Of a DNA stretch of 64,000 nt, positions 60,443 through 64,000 are shown piece after piece. The stretch spans positions 1 through 64,000 of the forward strand of contig JBNKHH010000064.1 of NCBI GenBank assembly GCA_050290245.1, written 5' to 3'. Source of the DNA: JBNKHH01 sp050290245 (lineage in GTDB: Bacteria > Pseudomonadota > Alphaproteobacteria > Rhodobacterales > Rhodobacteraceae). How positions within the stretch are numbered: position 1 is the stretch's first letter; each line of letters starts with the position of its first letter. The position numbers and the translations under genes were made by a program. The notes below the pieces were generated by a model, which saw only the letters and a program-made list of their open reading frames with translations, did not search any database and was not told where the DNA came from.

Positions 60443-62863
60443 ATGACACAGGTTTTCCAATCCGAAATCGACGGACTGAGCTGCGCCTCATGCGTTCGTC
60501 GCGTCGAAACTGCCCTTTCCGCCCTGCCCGGCGTCGTGGAAGCACGCGCAAACCTGGCAGCGAAATCCGTGGACGTCTGGTTCGATGATCCGACCACTCC
60601 GGGCGAAATTACCGAGGCGCTTTCGAAAGCCGGCTACCCGGCGCGTCAGACGACGGTTCGCTACGGCGTTGAGGGCATGAGCTGCGCCTCCTGCGTGCGC
60701 AGGCTTGAAACCGCGCTGGCCGAGGCCCCCGGCGTCGCGTCTGCCCGCGTCAACCTTGCGGACAAAAGCGCGACTCTGACGCTGGACGCTGGCGCGGACG
60801 TCACCGTGTTGGAAGAGATCGCCCGCAAGACCGGTTACCCGATCACGCCCGAGATCGATGGTGCGGACGAACATGCTGGCCATTCGCACGACCATGGCGA
60901 GATCGCCAATCTCATGCTCAACACGCTGATCGCCGCGGCACTGGTTCTGCCGGTGTTCCTTGTTGAAATGGGCGGCCACCTTTTCCCCGCCCTGCACCAT
61001 TGGATCGCCGCCACCATCGGCATGACCGCCAGCCATGTCGGGCAATTCCTGCTGATCGGCGCAGCGCTCATCGGACCTGGTCGCCAATTCTTCACCAAGG
61101 GCGTACCGGCTCTGTTGCGCGGTGCACCCGAAATGAATTCGCTGGTCGCCATCGGCACCTTTGCCGCCTTTGCCTATTCGACCGTGGTTACTTTCCTGCC
61201 CGGCCTGCTGCCTGAAGGAACCCGCAATGTCTATTTCGAAGCAGCCGGGGTCATCGTTGTGCTGATCCTTTTGGGCCGATGGATGGAAGCCCGTGCCAAG
61301 GGACACGCGAGCGACGCGATCCGCGCCCTGGCAGGTCTTGCCCCGAAAACGGCGCGCGTCGTGACAAACGATGGCGAGGAAGATCGCCCGATCGCCGCCC
61401 TGAAAGTCGGAGACATCATCCGCGTGCGACCGGGCGAGCGCATCCCCACCGACGGCGACGTCACTGAAGGCTCATCGCCGGTCGACGAAAGCATGATCAC
61501 CGGGGAACCGATACCGGTGACAAAAACCGTTGGCGATGCGCTCACGGGGGCGACCGTGAACGGCGCCGGAGCGCTGACCATGCGCGCGACTGCCGTTGGT
61601 CAGGGAACTGTTCTGGCACAGATCATCCGCATGGTCCGCGACGCCCAAGGCGCAAAACTGCCGGTCGAACATCTTGTCGACCGCATCACGGCTGTCTTCG
61701 TACCTGCCGTGATCTTCGCCGCCCTCGTCACAGTGGCTGTCTGGCTTTTCGCCGCGCCACAATACGCAATCGTGGCAGGTGTCTCGGTCCTGATCATCGC
61801 CTGTCCATGCGCCATGGGCCTTGCAGTTCCCACCTCGATCATGGTCGGAACGGGACGCGCTGCTGAACTTGGCGTCCTGTTCCGCCAGGGTGATGCCTTG
61901 CAACGCTTGCGCGGCGTCGACACCGTAGCCTTCGACAAGACCGGGACCCTGACGGCCGGCCACCCGGAAGTCACCCACGTCGAACCGGCCGAAGGCTTCG
62001 AACGCGATGAAATCCTGCGCGCCGCTGCCGGGGTCGAGGCACGCTCCGAGCACCCGATTGCCCAGGCCATCGTCGCCGCTGCGGACCGCACACCCGAAAC
62101 GACCGAGTTTCGAACCATTACCGGACGGGGCGTCGCGGGCATCGTTGAGGGACGGCGGGTGCTGGTCGGCTCGCCACGTCTGATCGAGGAAGAGGGCATC
62201 GACGCATCGACCCTCGGCCCGGTCGCGAAGGCGCGCGCCGACATGGGTGAGACCGCGTTCTACGTCGCCATAGACGGCAAACTTGCCGCGATCATTGCCG
62301 TGGCTGACCCGATTAAGGAGGGAGCGCCGGAAGCTATCAAAGCGCTGAAACAAGCAGGCATCGGCGTGGTCATGATCACGGGTGACGCATCGGCGACAGC
62401 CGACGCCATCGGCAAACAACTTGGAATCCCAAAGATCGTCGCAGAAGCCCTGCCGGACACCAAGGTCGAAACCGTGCGCCGCTTGGCGGAAGAGGGCGGG
62501 GTGGCCTTCGTCGGGGATGGTATCAACGACGCCCCCGCGCTCGCAGCAGCAGATGTCGGCATCGCAATAGGTACGGGCACCGACGTGGCCATGGAAACCG
62601 CCGACGTCGTCCTGATGTCCGGCAATCCGCATGGCGTCGTCACGGCAATCAGCCTCAGCCGTACCACCATGCGCAACATAAAGGAAAATCTCGGCTGGGC
62701 CTTCGGCTATAACATCCTGCTGATCCCGGTCGCTGCGGGCATTCTCTACCCGGCGCTTGGCATCCTCCTATCACCAATGCTTGGCGCGGCGGCCATGGCC
62801 CTTTCCAGCGTCGCGGTTGTGACGAACGCCCTCCGCCTCAAGCGCTCAACGGGAGAATTGTGA
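60443..62863 (+). CDS. copA: copper-translocating P-type ATPase CopA
   Basis: An 806-residue P1B-type Cu(I) exporter. Two N-terminal heavy-metal-associated domains (GLSCASC near residue 11, GMSCASC near 79) are followed by a His-rich stretch and eight helices. Further motifs are CPC in IIACPCAMGL, the phosphorylation site DKTGTLT, the HP motif SEHPIAQAI and GDGINDAPAL. It pumps cytoplasmic copper out. The start is fixed because the first HMA domain begins at once. No ribosome binding site exists, and the mRNA should be leaderless. cueR overlaps its stop by one base. Confidence 0.96.
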   Translation: MTQVFQSEIDGLSCASCVRRVETALSALPGVVEARANLAAKSVDVWFDDPTTPGEITEALSKAGYPARQTTVRYGVEGMSCASCVRRLETALAEAPGVASARVNLADKSATLTLDAGADVTVLEEIARKTGYPITPEIDGADEHAGHSHDHGEIANLMLNTLIAAALVLPVFLVEMGGHLFPALHHWIAATIGMTASHVGQFLLIGAALIGPGRQFFTKGVPALLRGAPEMNSLVAIGTFAAFAYSTVVTFLPGLLPEGTRNVYFEAAGVIVVLILLGRWMEARAKGHASDAIRALAGLAPKTARVVTNDGEEDRPIAALKVGDIIRVRPGERIPTDGDVTEGSSPVDESMITGEPIPVTKTVGDALTGATVNGAGALTMRATAVGQGTVLAQIIRMVRDAQGAKLPVEHLVDRITAVFVPAVIFAALVTVAVWLFAAPQYAIVAGVSVLIIACPCAMGLAVPTSIMVGTGRAAELGVLFRQGDALQRLRGVDTVAFDKTGTLTAGHPEVTHVEPAEGFERDEILRAAAGVEARSEHPIAQAIVAAADRTPETTEFRTITGRGVAGIVEGRRVLVGSPRLIEEEGIDASTLGPVAKARADMGETAFYVAIDGKLAAIIAVADPIKEGAPEAIKALKQAGIGVVMITGDASATADAIGKQLGIPKIVAEALPDTKVETVRRLAEEGGVAFVGDGINDAPALAAADVGIAIGTGTDVAMETADVVLMSGNPHGVVTAISLSRTTMRNIKENLGWAFGYNILLIPVAAGILYPALGILLSPMLGAAAMALSSVAVVTNALRLKRSTGEL

Positions 62864-63261
62864 TGAATATCGGAGAAGTCGCCTCGGCATCCGGACTGCC
62901 GCCAAAAACCATTCGCTACTACGAGGAAATCGGCCTTGTGCGCCCAGACCGAATGGGAAACGGTTATCGCGACTACTCTTCTCAGGACCTGCACAAACTG
63001 CGCTTCCTCGGCCGGTCTCGCGCCCTTGGCTTCTCGATCGAGGACTGTCGGGCACTATTGGCGCTTTATGAGGATGACGCCCGCGCAAGTTCCGAGGTCC
63101 GTCAGATTGCCCGTCGTCACCTGGACGAAATCGAACGCAAGATTTCGGATCTGCGTGCCATGCACGACACGCTCGGGCACCTTGTAGAGACCTGCTCGGG
63201 CGACAACCGGCCCGATTGCCCAATCCTGGCGGATCTTAGCGGAGATTCTGCGAATAGCTGA
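62863..63261 (+). CDS. cueR: Cu(I)-responsive MerR-family regulator CueR
   Basis: A 132-residue MerR regulator. The N-terminal HTH (NIGEVASASGLPPKTIRYYEEIGL) is followed by a coiled-coil dimerisation helix and the metal site C-x7-C (CSGDNRPDC), typical of CueR/HmrR Cu(I) sensors. It overlaps copA by one base, so the two form an operon. It should activate the 19-bp-spacer promoter before copA. Confidence 0.94.
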   Translation: MNIGEVASASGLPPKTIRYYEEIGLVRPDRMGNGYRDYSSQDLHKLRFLGRSRALGFSIEDCRALLALYEDDARASSEVRQIARRHLDEIERKISDLRAMHDTLGHLVETCSGDNRPDCPILADLSGDSANS

Positions 63262-63329
63262 TGCTGCCCCCTGTCTCTCGCCGCGTGCGCACTATATCAT
63301 TGGTCGGGTGGTCGGCAGGAGAGTCTGAA

Positions 63330-64000
63330 GTGAAGGGGTTTCAAGGCATAGCGCGCGCCGCTCCGGTCATCGCGTTGGTCTGGGCTTCGCCGGTGCTGGC
63401 CGATTTCGGTTTCAGTTTCCGGACCCCTGGAGCGGGTGACAGTCTGCGCGATGCGCTGCTTGCCACTTCGCTTGTCTATCAAGCGAAGTCAGAAGGAAAC
63501 GATGACCCCCAAGACCTTCTGGCTGCGGCCCAGGCAGACTATTCTCGCCTGGTCGGCGTCCTCTATGATCGGGCGCGATATGGTGGCGTAATCTCAATCC
63601 TCGTCAACGGCCAAGAAGCCGCTTCAATCTCGCCCCTCGATCCGCCGGACGACGTGCGGGACATTCGCATCCAGGTTGATCCCGGACCGGCTTTCGTTTT
63701 CGGCGCAACCCAGGTCGGCCCGCTGGCCCAGGGCACGACCCTTCCCGACGGGTTTCGCCGGAATGGACTTGCCGCTGCCGGCGTGATCCGCGACACCTCC
63801 CAGGCCGCCGTCGATGGCTGGCGCAACATCGGCCACGCCAAGGCAAACATTTCCTCGCAAAAGATTGTCGCGCGCCACGATGACTCTCGGCTGGACGTGT
63901 CGTTGGCAGTTTCACCGGGACCGGCCCTTACGTTCGGCACTATCTCTGTCGAAGGAAACGACCGGACCAGGACGGCACGGATCCTCAAGATCGCGGGTCT
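63330..64000 (+). CDS. tamA: TamA-like autotransporter/outer-membrane assembly protein, 5' part
   Basis: An open frame that runs off the right edge (223 residues seen). The start is GTG at 63330, preceded by AGGAG. A signal peptide (about residues 1-23, ending SPVLA) leads into POTRA-like repeats: LRDALLATSLVYQA, DYSRLVGVLYDRARYGGVISI, VNPG-like VDPGPAFVFG, and LAVSPGPALTFGTISVEGNDRT. This is the layout of TamA/Omp85 proteins, which insert outer-membrane proteins with inner-membrane TamB. The beta barrel lies beyond the window. Confidence 0.85.
   Translation, partial: MKGFQGIARAAPVIALVWASPVLADFGFSFRTPGAGDSLRDALLATSLVYQAKSEGNDDPQDLLAAAQADYSRLVGVLYDRARYGGVISILVNGQEAASISPLDPPDDVRDIRIQVDPGPAFVFGATQVGPLAQGTTLPDGFRRNGLAAAGVIRDTSQAAVDGWRNIGHAKANISSQKIVARHDDSRLDVSLAVSPGPALTFGTISVEGNDRTRTARILKIAG

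Noticed and set aside
61472..62632. 386-codon minus-strand frame opposite copA
   Set aside because: Shadow of copA, with no ribosome site or known family.

Overview
This window is chromosomal DNA from an alphaproteobacterium of the Rhodobacterales (roseobacter group / Paracoccaceae). The evidence is a 16S rRNA fragment of that type, high-GC coding, the split F0 ATP synthase operon order atpI-B-E-X-F, choXWV/betICBA choline genes, an alphaproteobacterial GTTC-N7-GTTC SOS box, and many small families typical of this order. Almost all of it is ordinary, densely packed core and accessory chromosome. I see no prophage, insertion sequence, CRISPR array or conjugation module.

Layout. 1-1400: 5' two-thirds of a 16S rRNA gene on the minus strand with leader, boxA and a probable rrn promoter. 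1.5-6.4 kb (minus): an MFS transporter, a methionine sulfoxide reductase operon (msrP, a GDCCVxC zinc-ribbon gene, msrQ) and an SOS-controlled imuB without imuA or dnaE2. 6.5-13.4 kb: a divergent GDPD-fold protein, an I78 inhibitor, glutathione-dependent formaldehyde dehydrogenase, a histidine phosphatase, GNAT, a ClpP-like plus NYN nuclease pair, and TetR/MbfA (iron export). 13.4-19.4 kb (minus): a giant DUF2339 membrane protein, phoH, a Flp-pilin-like gene and miaB. 19.5-28.8 kb: housekeeping and unknown genes, including a VOC gene behind a SoxR-type promoter, a MATE exporter and ptsP.

29-38.7 kb is the choline/choline-O-sulfate locus. ChoXWV imports choline, BetC desulfates choline-O-sulfate, BetA and BetB oxidise choline to glycine betaine, and BetI represses from an operator between choX and betI. 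Two glutathione S-transferase genes are embedded in it, and one splits choX from choWV. 38.7-47.7 kb: a leishmanolysin-like metalloprotease, lysC, cobB, a low-molecular-weight phosphatase, pth, several DUF proteins, and a cluster of two Asp-rich PepSY proteins with a membrane-anchored LuxR regulator.

47.9-50.5 kb: the F0 ATP synthase operon with a recognisable promoter and terminator. 50.9-64 kb: ArsR and LysR regulators, a tandem Usp protein, a SIMPL protein, a large GspL/PilM-to-PilP/GspC-like fusion, hppD with a divergent Lrp regulator, a Kef-type K+/H+ antiporter, copA-cueR with a 19-bp-spacer CueR promoter that should give a leaderless copA mRNA, and the start of a TamA-like outer-membrane gene. 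Small dispersed hairpin repeats recur in at least three intergenic gaps.

Most interesting candidates: the PepSY/Asp-rich/membrane-LuxR cluster, the GDCCVxC gene inside msrPQ, the SoxR-type box before the VOC gene, the leaderless copA, the GDPD homologue that has lost its metal ligands, and the GspL-PilP fusion.
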